Below are positions 15,087 through 22,730 of a stretch of DNA of 64,000 nt, piece by piece. Source of the stretch: Maritalea myrionectae DSM 19524 (GTDB lineage: Bacteria > Pseudomonadota > Alphaproteobacteria > Rhizobiales > Devosiaceae); assembly GCF_000423365.1 (NCBI RefSeq), contig NZ_AUHV01000005.1, positions 434,001-498,000 on the forward strand, in the 5' to 3' direction. Every line of letters starts with the position of its first letter. Position 1 is the stretch's first letter. Under the pieces are notes generated by a model. It saw nothing but the letters and a program-made list of their open reading frames with translations. It made no database searches and had not been told where the DNA came from. The position numbers and the translations under genes were made by a program.

Positions 15087-17633
15087 ATGCTAACGACATC
15101 GAATTCGTCAATTGGGCTGATTGGTGCCCTGATCTGGATGTCACTTAGCGTTAGCGCACATGCTCAAACAATACTTCCACCCAGTTCAGGCCCATGTGTC
15201 GTTAATGGCAGCACCGCCGTTTGCGAAGGGGATCTGTCTGCTGGCGTCGAGGTGGATGGATCGGTGATCGATCACCTCATTGTGCAAAACCTCACCCAGA
15301 ATATTACTCCAGCGTTTGACGTTGAAGGGATCGACTTTCGCGATGGTGGTGCGGCAACCGGCATCATGATTGATGCGGATTTGGGCCGTTTCGGCATTAG
15401 TGTGGATAGCGAGCCGGCAATTTATATTGTTGAAGATGGCGCTGGCGATGTGGTGGTGAATTTCAAGGGCGATGTTGTGGCCACCAACATCAGAGGTGGT
15501 GGCATCATTGTTCTAGAGACGGGTGATGGCGGCGTTACGATCAACCATGAAGGTGATATTTCGACCAGTGGCAGCGTTCTCGCAGATGCAATCTATGCCG
15601 AAACTTCCGGGGGGCCCGGAAGTATCTCGATTACCCATGAAGGTGATATCCAGACTGCCGGCGAAACGAGCGACGGCATTCAGGCAGAGGTGTTCGATCA
15701 AGGGGACATTCTTATCGACCAAAAGGGCTCAATCAATACAACGGGTCTGGATGCATATGGTATATTGGCTGATACCAATGATGGCTTGGTTAGCATCCTT
15801 AATGAGGGGGACATAAGCAGCACTTCGGGTGAAGGTATTTTTGGCTATTCTCGTGTTGGCGACGTTGTCATCAACAGCACTGGTAATGTCTCAGCCGGCC
15901 TTTGGGGAATTGCCGGCCAGGCGATTGATGGCAATGTGACCATCAATAGCGTTGGCGATATCACGAGCCAGCTGGAAGACGGCATAGAAGCGTATAGTGA
16001 AGGCGGCAATGTCAGTATTTCGTCCAACGGCAATGTTTTGTCCAATGGTGGCGAGGGCATTGATGGTGAGATTGTGGACGGTGATGGCAATATCACTATT
16101 GTCGCGCAGGGCGCTATTACCGCAGAAGATGAGACGATCGATGCCAGCATCAAGGGTGCTGGCAATGGCAATATCACGGTGCTCAATAGTGCGGTATTGG
16201 TCGGCCAAGACATTGGCATTGACGCGAATATTGCCAATGATGGGGCGGTTACCATCAATAATTTTGGCAATATTGATGCCGTTGATGAGGGGTTGCGTGC
16301 GGGCGTTGAGGGCACAGGTGCAATTTACATCGCCAACCATGGTGATGTGCTCGCTGATGTGGGCATATTGGTGCGTGAACGCTTTGATGTGGCGGCGGCG
16401 CAGGTGGTGAATTCAAGACGGTTAGAGAGCACAGGCACTCACGCGTTGGATTTGCAATCGGACGGCAATGATGTGCTCAATCTGCTCAATGGTACGGTGA
16501 TTGTCGGGGCGCTTGATTTCGGCAATGGCAATGACGGCGCGGGCGGCACAAATCCTGATGATATTGATACGCTGAATATCGAGACCGGTGTGAGCGCGGT
16601 TTTAGATTTTGCGGACACAGGTGGCACCGGTCAGGGTGATAGCGATTTGGAAAGTGCGCCTGAAACCATCAATTATGATGGGTTTAGCATTTTGCTGAAT
16701 GGCGGCACGCGCCTCGCCACCATTGACCCGACGATTTTTGCGCATCAGGATCGGTTATTGTTCAATTTGAACCGGCAGGCCATCGGCAATCTTGATGGTG
16801 GGCAACCCGGCTTTGAACCGGAGGCGGGTATGGCTCGACTTTGGGGCAAGACCTTTGGCGGGTTGGGCCATGTTGGTGCACGCACGGGCACTTCCGCGTT
16901 CACTGAAACAGAGTTTGGCGCGGTCGGTGGCTTTGAAAATAATCTAAACGCGGAAAGTGGGCAGTTCGGCCTGTTTGCTGGTGTTGGCCAGTCCAATTTC
17001 AAAGTTGGCGCCAATGACGATCATACGCGCGCTGAAGGCATCTTTGGCGGCGCCTATTGGACGCAAGATTTCAATGATTTGATCTTGTCGGCGCAAATGG
17101 TGGCTGGTGTCGTATCGAATCAAACAGAGCGATATGTGAATGGCACGGCAGCAGATGGCGCGTTCTGGGGACAGTTTTTTGCCCCGACATTTGCAGTGAC
17201 CATGCCAATCGATGTGTTGGATCAACGCGGCTATATCAAAGGGCAAATTGGCTATAGCTATATGCACCTCGATGGGTATGACGAAACAGGCGGTCCTGCC
17301 CCACTGTCGGTGGAGGCACGGCACGTGGCGAAGCTGAATTTGCGCGGCGAAGTTGGCGCCCCGATCGAGTTGAGCAACCTTGAGATGAATTGGCGTGCCG
17401 GTGTGGATGGCGTCATTGACGCAGGGTCGTCGCAAGTGAATGCCACGCTTTTGGGAACGGATATTGGCTTTAATGGCAATCTTGCCAATAGCATTTCTGG
17501 CTTTGTCGGCTTTGTTGTCAGTCGACCCTTTGCCGATGGGCAAGGCCAACTGACTTTTTCAGGTGAAGTGGCCAGCTCTCTGGCTGGTGATTTGAGCGCA
17601 AAAGCATCAGCGAAGGCGGCAGTGAATTTTTAG
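15087..17633 (+). CDS. Autotransporter (type Va) with beta-helical passenger
   Basis: An 848-residue surface protein. A signal peptide (residues 1-27, ending SAHAQ) is followed by a passenger of about 10 imperfect repeats of roughly 30 residues. The repeat pattern is V-x-I-x-x-x-GDI-x(5-8)-GI-x-A, typical of a right-handed beta-helix. The region after about residue 590 resembles an autotransporter beta-barrel (MARLWGKTFGGLGHVGAR onward) and ends in phenylalanine, the usual outer-membrane assembly signature. No catalytic motif was seen in the passenger, so adhesion or surface coating is more likely than enzymatic activity. ATG 15087 has a good ribosome site. Confidence 0.88.
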   Translation: MLTTSNSSIGLIGALIWMSLSVSAHAQTILPPSSGPCVVNGSTAVCEGDLSAGVEVDGSVIDHLIVQNLTQNITPAFDVEGIDFRDGGAATGIMIDADLGRFGISVDSEPAIYIVEDGAGDVVVNFKGDVVATNIRGGGIIVLETGDGGVTINHEGDISTSGSVLADAIYAETSGGPGSISITHEGDIQTAGETSDGIQAEVFDQGDILIDQKGSINTTGLDAYGILADTNDGLVSILNEGDISSTSGEGIFGYSRVGDVVINSTGNVSAGLWGIAGQAIDGNVTINSVGDITSQLEDGIEAYSEGGNVSISSNGNVLSNGGEGIDGEIVDGDGNITIVAQGAITAEDETIDASIKGAGNGNITVLNSAVLVGQDIGIDANIANDGAVTINNFGNIDAVDEGLRAGVEGTGAIYIANHGDVLADVGILVRERFDVAAAQVVNSRRLESTGTHALDLQSDGNDVLNLLNGTVIVGALDFGNGNDGAGGTNPDDIDTLNIETGVSAVLDFADTGGTGQGDSDLESAPETINYDGFSILLNGGTRLATIDPTIFAHQDRLLFNLNRQAIGNLDGGQPGFEPEAGMARLWGKTFGGLGHVGARTGTSAFTETEFGAVGGFENNLNAESGQFGLFAGVGQSNFKVGANDDHTRAEGIFGGAYWTQDFNDLILSAQMVAGVVSNQTERYVNGTAADGAFWGQFFAPTFAVTMPIDVLDQRGYIKGQIGYSYMHLDGYDETGGPAPLSVEARHVAKLNLRGEVGAPIELSNLEMNWRAGVDGVIDAGSSQVNATLLGTDIGFNGNLANSISGFVGFVVSRPFADGQGQLTFSGEVASSLAGDLSAKASAKAAVNF

Positions 17634-17661
17634 CGTCGCCACACGGGCTAATGATTTGAAA

Positions 17662-18222
17662 TCAGAATTGCGCGAGAAAGGCTTTGGCCCGCTGCATGCA
17701 GAGGGAAGCGGCCTCGGCATTATAATCGGGCAGGCTCGGGTCCAGAAAGTAATGGCCGGCATTTTCATAGCGGTAGAGCGCAATCTGAGGGCCATCGGCC
17801 GCGTTCACCCAATTTTCAAAATAGTCTTCATCGTCAAACGGATCAGGTTTGGCAATATGAGCGGAGATTTTCACCTCACTTCGGCGGGGCGTCATCCATT
17901 CGGTGATGCCGGCGAAGAGTAAGGTGCCGGGCATTTGCGGACGAGAGGACCAAAACTCACCCACCAGCGCGGCCCCGAATGATACGCCGGACAAAATGGC
18001 GGTTGCCGGGGCGGCGTCCACCGCGCTTGTGGCGCGTTTCATAATGGTGTCATTGTCGATCTCGCGCCGCATAGCAAATGCGTTTTCATAGGTTTCTGCA
18101 GTTTGCCCACCAAACAGGTCGGGCAAAATCACCGTATGCCCCGCCGCTTCAAACTGCGCTGCAATCTGCTTTTCGATGGGACGCAAACCCAGGATAGAAT
18201 GAAAAAGGACGATATGTGCCAT
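17662..18222 (-). CDS. Dienelactone hydrolase family protein
   Basis: A 186-residue cytoplasmic alpha/beta hydrolase. The start VLFHSILGLRP leads into the first strand, ILSGVSFGAALVGEF carries a Ser at the nucleophile position (many family members have Cys), and RYENAGHYFLDPS holds the catalytic His. It is slightly shorter than typical dienelactone hydrolases (about 230). Substrate unknown. It is convergent with the autotransporter gene, 28 bases apart, and lies downstream of tRNA-Thr. Confidence 0.82.
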   Translation of the reverse strand: MAHIVLFHSILGLRPIEKQIAAQFEAAGHTVILPDLFGGQTAETYENAFAMRREIDNDTIMKRATSAVDAAPATAILSGVSFGAALVGEFWSSRPQMPGTLLFAGITEWMTPRRSEVKISAHIAKPDPFDDEDYFENWVNAADGPQIALYRYENAGHYFLDPSLPDYNAEAASLCMQRAKAFLAQF

Positions 18223-18247
18223 TGAATGACCTGTTTATTTGGGGAAC

Positions 18248-18323
18248 TGGTGCCGCTGATAGGACTTGAACCTACGACCCCATCATTACGAATGACGTGC
18301 TCTACCAACTGAGCTACAGCGGC
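18248..18323 (-). tRNA. tRNA-Thr (anticodon CGT)
   Basis: On the minus strand the acceptor arms GCCGCTG and CAGCGGC pair, with an encoded ACCA end. The D arm is GCTCAGTTGGTAGAGC, the anticodon stem CGTCA/TGATG encloses the loop TTCGTAA with anticodon CGT, and the T arm TAGG-TTCAAGT-CCTA is complete. It reads ACG codons. Confidence 0.97.
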
Positions 18324-18331
18324 CTAACGGC

Positions 18332-18361
18332 AATTTACATTTTTTCGTGTGATGCAGACAA
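18332..18361 (-). promoter_or_regulatory. Weak candidate promoter of tRNA-Thr
   Basis: TTGTCT (18356-18361) and TAAATT (18332-18337) on the minus strand are 18 bases apart. The predicted start would leave only a few leader bases before the tRNA, so support is limited. Confidence 0.3.
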
Positions 18362-18402
18362 GGTGTTTGTGGAGGGACGGTTTCTCGGTGGCAGAAATGA
18401 AA

Positions 18403-18434
18403 AAGGGTTGCACGGGGAAACCCCGGCAACCCTT
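18403..18434 (-). terminator. Strong minus-strand terminator of the short transcript
   Basis: AGGGTTGC-A-CGGGG and CCCCG-GCAACCCT form a 13-bp stem with one bulged A and an AAA loop. On the minus strand it is followed by TTTTT. No annotated minus-strand gene lies upstream, which implies a dedicated short transcript. Confidence 0.85.
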
Positions 18435-18493
18435 CGTCGATATATATCAGCATAAAGGTACTTTTGCGCCTTTTGGCTGCTTGGAAGAAGATG

Positions 18494-18568
18494 TTAGCGG
18501 TGCGTTGGCTCCTCTAACAGCACCTCACTTCCAAAGCCCTTTTTCTGATCTTGATATCGAATAGACAA
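18494..18568 (-). CDS. Candidate 24-residue small protein with near-ideal ribosome site
   Basis: A TTG start at 18568 lies 7 bases after GGAGG within AAGGAGGTGATCC. The frame encodes MSIRYQDQKK...EEPTHR and stops at TAA 18496-18494. The peptide is hydrophilic with no membrane segment and no recognised family. The ribosome site is stronger than that of any other gene in the window. However, the non-ATG start and the structured RNA mean it could equally be a regulatory leader or ribosome-binding decoy rather than a protein gene. Confidence 0.4.
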   Translation of the reverse strand: MSIRYQDQKKGFGSEVLLEEPTHR

Positions 18569-18605
18569 TGGATCACCTCCTTCCGAATTGTTGAAACTAT
18601 CTCAG

Positions 18606-18634
18606 ATTCTGCTCTCCAAAACTGAATCGGTCAA
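18606..18634 (-). promoter_or_regulatory. Promoter of the short minus-strand transcript
   Basis: Minus-strand TTGACC (18629-18634, preceded by C as in alphaproteobacterial CTTGAC sites) and CAGAAT (18606-18611) are exactly 17 bases apart. Predicted start is near 18599. Confidence 0.55.
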
Positions 18635-18653
18635 GCGCAAAATATGTAGTTGA

Positions 18654-18675
18654 TTGTATAATACAACTATTGTAT
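18654..18675. promoter_or_regulatory. Probable MarR operator
   Basis: TTGTAT-A-ATACAA is a perfect inverted repeat at 18654-18666, followed by a further TTGTAT half-site at 18670-18675. A wider TAGTTG-N11-CAACTA repeat spans 18647-18669. The cluster lies immediately before the MarR start codon, which suits autoregulation. Confidence 0.5.
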
Positions 18676-18687
18676 ATTGCACATATT

Positions 18688-19125
18688 ATGGAAAATTATG
18701 AAGATGTACCCATTCATTGGGTGAACAGATTGAGCTTTTTATCTCGACGCGAACTTGGGCAGCGATTTGCCGAGGCAGGGCACAAAATCTCGGCCGAGGA
18801 ATGGGCCGTGTTGTTGATGTTGTGGCAGGAAGATGGGCGGTCGCCCAGTGGCTTGGCGGACATAACATTTCGAGACCGGACCACAGTCACTCGGCTCTTG
18901 GATGGCATGGTAAAGAAGGGCCTAATTGTTCGGAAATCCGATGCGCAAGATCGCAGAAAATCCAAGGTATTCCTGACAAATCACGGTCAGGATTTGGAAG
19001 GTAAACTCAAGCCCATCGCGCAAGAGCTGATCGCCAAATCCTTGCGCGGTATGAGCGCAGAAGAAGTCGAGCAGCTCACCTTTTTGCTGCGAAAAGCCAC
19101 GCAAAATTTGTTGGCCAAAGCATAG
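18688..19125 (+). CDS. MarR-family transcriptional regulator
   Basis: A 145-residue winged-helix repressor. The HTH helices are in SPSGLADITFRDRTTVTRLL, and the wing is in KKGLIVRKSDAQDRRKSKVF, with the conserved DxRxK of MarR proteins. Dimerisation helices lie at both ends. ATG 18688 is the first ATG; a TTG at 18670 would add six residues inside the operator. It is followed 24 bases later by the deiodinase-like gene, its likely target and operon partner. Lipophilic or phenolic ligands are typical of the family; the ligand here is unknown. Confidence 0.9.
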   Translation: MENYEDVPIHWVNRLSFLSRRELGQRFAEAGHKISAEEWAVLLMLWQEDGRSPSGLADITFRDRTTVTRLLDGMVKKGLIVRKSDAQDRRKSKVFLTNHGQDLEGKLKPIAQELIAKSLRGMSAEEVEQLTFLLRKATQNLLAKA

Positions 19126-19149
19126 GCTGACCTGCCAAAGGAGGCACGA

Positions 19150-19866
19150 ATGACCAATTACAATTATGCAGAATTTTCAACGGGTGATTATGATCTGGAC
19201 AATTTTCGCGGGCCGCAAATTGGCCAGAAGGCGCCCGATTTTGATTTGCAGGATGTAAATGGTGCACCGCATCGTTTACTCGATTTTGACGGTGAGTTTC
19301 TGGTTTTGGAACTTGGGTCGATCACGTGTCCCTTGTTTCAGGGGCGGCGCAAAAGTATGAAACGGCTGAAAGACCAGTTTCCGCATATTGATTTCAAAAT
19401 CCTTTATGTGCGAGAGGCGCATCCGGGCAAATCCATTGGCGCTCACCGAAATTTGGAAGCCAAACAGCAGGTGGCGAATAAGCTGCGCACTGAAGATGGC
19501 GAACTCAGGACCATTGTTGTGGACGGGATCGAAGGCAGCGCCCATATGGCCTATGGCGGTTATCCGAACGCGGTCTTTATTATCAATAGGAATGGGTGTG
19601 TTGTGTTCAACGCGGATTGGAACAATCCGGAGGCAACAGCCAAAGCATTGAAATTGTTGCTTAAAGGCAAGCCTGCCAATGTGAAAAGCTATTTTATGCC
19701 TGTGCCACCACCGGTTTTGGCTCGCACCATGGGGCGCAGTGGTAAAGGTTCATTTTTTGATTTCGTCAAAGGCCTCCCGGTTCTGATTTGGAAAAACCTT
19801 ATCCGCAGAAACATGCTGCTGGCGCTTAATCGACGCGGGGCAGTGATGCCCGACGCCGATTGTTGA
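19150..19866 (+). CDS. Deiodinase-like thioredoxin-fold protein
   Basis: A 238-residue redoxin-fold protein. KAPDFDLQDVNG near residue 27 opens the fold, and LELGSITCPLFQGRRKSM near 56-73 aligns with the active-site segment of iodothyronine deiodinases, where the residue before Pro is Sec in vertebrates and Cys here. The following ILYVREAHPGKS and a C-terminal VVFNADWNNPEAT also fit the deiodinase/peroxiredoxin-like family. Bacterial members are largely uncharacterised. The C-terminal 40 residues are basic and may form an extra helix. It probably shares a transcript with the MarR gene; AAGGAGG lies 6 bases before ATG 19150. Confidence 0.82.
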   Translation: MTNYNYAEFSTGDYDLDNFRGPQIGQKAPDFDLQDVNGAPHRLLDFDGEFLVLELGSITCPLFQGRRKSMKRLKDQFPHIDFKILYVREAHPGKSIGAHRNLEAKQQVANKLRTEDGELRTIVVDGIEGSAHMAYGGYPNAVFIINRNGCVVFNADWNNPEATAKALKLLLKGKPANVKSYFMPVPPPVLARTMGRSGKGSFFDFVKGLPVLIWKNLIRRNMLLALNRRGAVMPDADC

Positions 19867-19871
19867 AATGA

Positions 19872-21263
19872 TTAGACGCCTGCGGGATTTGGCGGCGCCG
19901 GAAGGGGCTCTGGCGCCGTTGCTTTTTTCGGCTCAGCAGCAGCGCTCGTTTGGGCAGGTTTGTGCGTGCCTGTCGGCTTGGCGACGCTGCGTGATGGCGT
20001 GGTCCAAGTGAATTTGTCCAACTTGCCGGTTAGCGGCGATGTTGGTTCCCACTCATCAGCACTAATGCCATCGGCGATCCAAGTGGCGTCGGGCTTGGCT
20101 GTGACCGCGCGGGACAGCCAAGCGCGGGCCTTGCCCTGATCGCCGCTGTCGCCCTGTTCAACCTCTGCCATCAGTGTGCACACTTTTTGAGTGGCCCGCT
20201 GATCGGTGAAGGGTTGCAGCGCGGCGCGGGCATCCGACCATTCATGGGCAGCAATTGCGGCGCTGGCCAAAAGGATTGCGCTTTCCAAATGGTCGGGATG
20301 TTCGACCACCATTGTTTTGGCGCGTTTAAGCCGTTCCACGGCTGACGCACCAGTTTGGGCGTGGATATAAAGCTCCCCAATATGTGGATGTGCACTGGTC
20401 CGCCAAACCCGGCGCAAGAGGCCAGAGGCTTTGCGCACTTCGCCGGATGAAATATAAAGTCGCGCCGCGATCAATGCTGCAGGCACAAATTCGGGCTGCT
20501 TTTTCAGCGCTTCGTTGGCAAAGGTGATGGCCCGCTGTGGTTCGGTTTCTTCCAGTTCTTTGGCCAGGGCTGTGCGCAACACGGCGTCGAGGCGCTTTTG
20601 CTCGTCGCGGGCACTGCGATCGAAGGGGATTTGGTCCAATTGGGCGAGGGCATCTTCGTAATCCCCTTGCTTGGCCATATGGGCAAAAATTGCTTTTTGC
20701 GCCCACGCCAATTTGGGCGACAGGCTGGCGGCCTTTTGGGCAAATTGTACCGCAGCGTCTTCTCTGTTTTGCCGACGTGCTTGCTCGTAAAGTCCAGAAA
20801 GCGCAGCAATGGCCGTTTTCGGGTCTTCAATCATCTCCCGATATTGCAATCGCGCTTGTTTGAGTTCGCCCAACTGCATATTTGCTTGGGCTTCCAGCAA
20901 TTGGGCGGCGGTGTTGCCTTCCAGTTTCAGCCGCGCTTCCCGCGCCAATTGTCGGGCTTTATTTGGGTCGCCCGTTTGCAGGGCGATGATGGCATTTGAT
21001 AGCGCATCCACGCCTTTGCGTTGTTTGCGCTTTTCATTAGCGCGTGAGAACAGCGCCGGGATGCCAAAGATGCGGCGAATGATTGCCCAAACAAAAATCG
21101 TCAGGAGCATCAATAGGATCAAGGCGAACAAGACGACGCCCAGGCTGGGCTGCATTTGATAGCCAAAGCCGGTGATGGCCACACTGCCGGGCACCGACAT
21201 GATGAAGCTAGCGCCCCACGCAACGGCCAGCGAAAAGGCGACGATGATAAAGATGCGGATCAT
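19872..21263 (-). CDS. hemY: HemY-like TPR membrane protein
   Basis: A 463-residue inner-membrane protein of the HemY_N family. Two N-terminal helices (residues 3-27 and 41-65) are followed by RRIFGIPALFSRANEKRKQRKG, then tandem TPR-like helices (about 100-390). A Pro/Ala-rich tail containing KPTGTHKPAQTS follows. This is the haem-cluster HemY of proteobacteria, not the Bacillus protoporphyrinogen oxidase of the same name; its exact function is unclear. Its ATG overlaps the stop of the Mic60-like gene (ATGA), so the two are translationally coupled. Confidence 0.88.
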   Translation of the reverse strand: MIRIFIIVAFSLAVAWGASFIMSVPGSVAITGFGYQMQPSLGVVLFALILLMLLTIFVWAIIRRIFGIPALFSRANEKRKQRKGVDALSNAIIALQTGDPNKARQLAREARLKLEGNTAAQLLEAQANMQLGELKQARLQYREMIEDPKTAIAALSGLYEQARRQNREDAAVQFAQKAASLSPKLAWAQKAIFAHMAKQGDYEDALAQLDQIPFDRSARDEQKRLDAVLRTALAKELEETEPQRAITFANEALKKQPEFVPAALIAARLYISSGEVRKASGLLRRVWRTSAHPHIGELYIHAQTGASAVERLKRAKTMVVEHPDHLESAILLASAAIAAHEWSDARAALQPFTDQRATQKVCTLMAEVEQGDSGDQGKARAWLSRAVTAKPDATWIADGISADEWEPTSPLTGKLDKFTWTTPSRSVAKPTGTHKPAQTSAAAEPKKATAPEPLPAPPNPAGV

Positions 21264-22687
21264 TGCGCGTCTCCTTCGGCTGGGGCGTTTTGGTTCAATA
21301 GCGCCGCGCGCATGTCAGTTTGCCACTGCTCAACCACCAGATGGGCGTTGATTTGTTCAATCAGCGGTGTTGCCACCTGCTGTATTTGCGGCGGCAATTT
21401 TTGCAAATGGCTTTGGGCAGCGCGCAGGTTTTGGGCGGCAAGTGCGGCTTCTGCTTCATCGAGCAGCACCAGCGGGTCATCGCCTTCGGCATCGAGAGGG
21501 CGCAGATTGACGGCGTCTTTGACGGCCCCCAGCAGTTTATCCTGCCACGGCGCGTCGGCAGCAATGCCTGGGCGCGCTGCCAAAAATTGGGGGCGCAGAT
21601 CTTCAAATTGTGCCTTAAGGGTGTTTGCGGGGGTTAGGCCATTTTGTGCGATGACCAACACATCATCAGCGGGGGTGGCATTGGTGACGCTGGCCAATTC
21701 TTGCAAGCGCGTGGCAAAAGGCTGCCCGCTGTTGATGGCGGCATCAATCTCGCTCATCAAAATCGGCAATCGCGCCGCGGCTAACGCGCTATTGGCGGCC
21801 TGGCGAGCTGATTGGTCTTCTTCCAAAGTGGCGATTTGAACGCGAAGCGCGGCCAAATTTTCTTTGAGATCGGCGATCTGTGCATTTTGCGCGGCGATGC
21901 GCTCTTCAAACTCAACCAGTGTTGTTGCTTGCGTCGAAATCTGCGCCTCAAGCGGCGCCAGATCCACAGTCGGTGCTGCGGCCGGGGGCACGTTCACCTC
22001 CGGGTTTGCTGTCGCCCGTTCCGCAAGTTCGATTTGTGTTTGCTTTAAATTGGCCACATCTTGCTCAAGGGCCGTAAGTGCGTTTTCGATGGGTCCAAGA
22101 TCGATCGGTGTCGGTTCATCCGCAGGTGTGCTTATGCTTTCCAGCTGTTGCTCAATATTTGCAATTGCCTGGTTGATGCGGTCGGTATCAATCGCTTCGA
22201 TTTCACTTTGCAACGCGCCCAAATCATCGACCGTGGCAAAAGGTGTAAGGTCCACCTCTTGTGCATTTTCCAAATCAAAGATGCGCTTTTGCAGCTTGGC
22301 AATCTCCGGCTCGAGTGTTGATTGCTCAGCCCATTGGTTGAAGGGAAAGACCTTATAATAGGCCAGTCCGGCGGTGCCCGCGATGCCAAGTGCAGCGCTT
22401 AAAACAATGGCAGCGATAAAGGTGCCGGTGCCGCTGCCCTCGTCGACTGGCGCCGTTGATTTTGTCGGCTCAGAAGGCTTTCTGTTCGAATCCTTTGGAG
22501 GTGCGGATTTAGTCGACTCTGGGGCGGCAGATGTCGCTTTTTTGTCGGCGGGGTTGCCGTCAGTTGGTTTTGGTTTTTCACTTTCGGCTTGGCTTTTGGT
22601 CGAGCGCTCAGACGATGAAGCACTTTTCTTGGCTTCTGCATCCAAAATCGGCGGCCGCACGGGACCCTTTTTATTATCTTCGACCAT
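21260..22687 (-). CDS. Mic60/mitofilin-like inner-membrane protein
   Basis: A 475-residue protein. It has a long charged, Ser/Lys/Pro-rich N-terminus, a single membrane helix (about residues 90-112, TFIAAIVLSAALGIAGTAGL), a coiled-coil region (about 125-290, rich in Ala, Glu, Gln), and a C-terminal mitofilin-like domain (about 290-465). This is the layout of alphaproteobacterial Mic60, which shapes intracytoplasmic membranes and is ancestral to the mitochondrial cristae protein. Its place between hemD and hemY is the known alphaproteobacterial arrangement. Confidence 0.85.
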   Translation of the reverse strand: MVEDNKKGPVRPPILDAEAKKSASSSERSTKSQAESEKPKPTDGNPADKKATSAAPESTKSAPPKDSNRKPSEPTKSTAPVDEGSGTGTFIAAIVLSAALGIAGTAGLAYYKVFPFNQWAEQSTLEPEIAKLQKRIFDLENAQEVDLTPFATVDDLGALQSEIEAIDTDRINQAIANIEQQLESISTPADEPTPIDLGPIENALTALEQDVANLKQTQIELAERATANPEVNVPPAAAPTVDLAPLEAQISTQATTLVEFEERIAAQNAQIADLKENLAALRVQIATLEEDQSARQAANSALAAARLPILMSEIDAAINSGQPFATRLQELASVTNATPADDVLVIAQNGLTPANTLKAQFEDLRPQFLAARPGIAADAPWQDKLLGAVKDAVNLRPLDAEGDDPLVLLDEAEAALAAQNLRAAQSHLQKLPPQIQQVATPLIEQINAHLVVEQWQTDMRAALLNQNAPAEGDAQ

Positions 22688-22730
22688 AAAAAACCTTTTT
22701 AGCCAGTGTTTTGGTGTTTGGTTTTGGAAC

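Larger units (their letters stand above)
18403..18599 (-). ncRNA. Predicted ~200-nt transcript (small RNA or small-protein mRNA)
   Basis: The unit is bounded by a promoter at 18606-18634 and a strong terminator at 18403-18434. The RNA contains AAGGAGGTGATCC (18571-18583 region), a 13-base perfect complement to the 16S rRNA 3' end. That motif lies in the loop of a possible ACAAT/ATTGT hairpin. Downstream, TTGGAAG/CTTCCAA and TGTTAG/CTAACA can form an extended stem with an internal loop. GGTGC/GCACC could compete with or knot into it. A 24-codon ORF follows the Shine-Dalgarno. I recognise no known RNA family; the SRP, 6S and FMN signatures are absent. Confidence 0.6.

Noticed and set aside
18349-18564. 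71-residue plus-strand reading frame
   Set aside because: It runs antisense through the minus-strand terminator and small ORF, has no ribosome site and no family resemblance.
18403-18599. Small SRP RNA or 6S RNA identity for the short transcript
   Set aside because: An AAGCAGCCAA stretch recalls SRP RNA, but the GGTCAGG and GGAAGG core motifs are missing, and there is no 6S-type closing stem.
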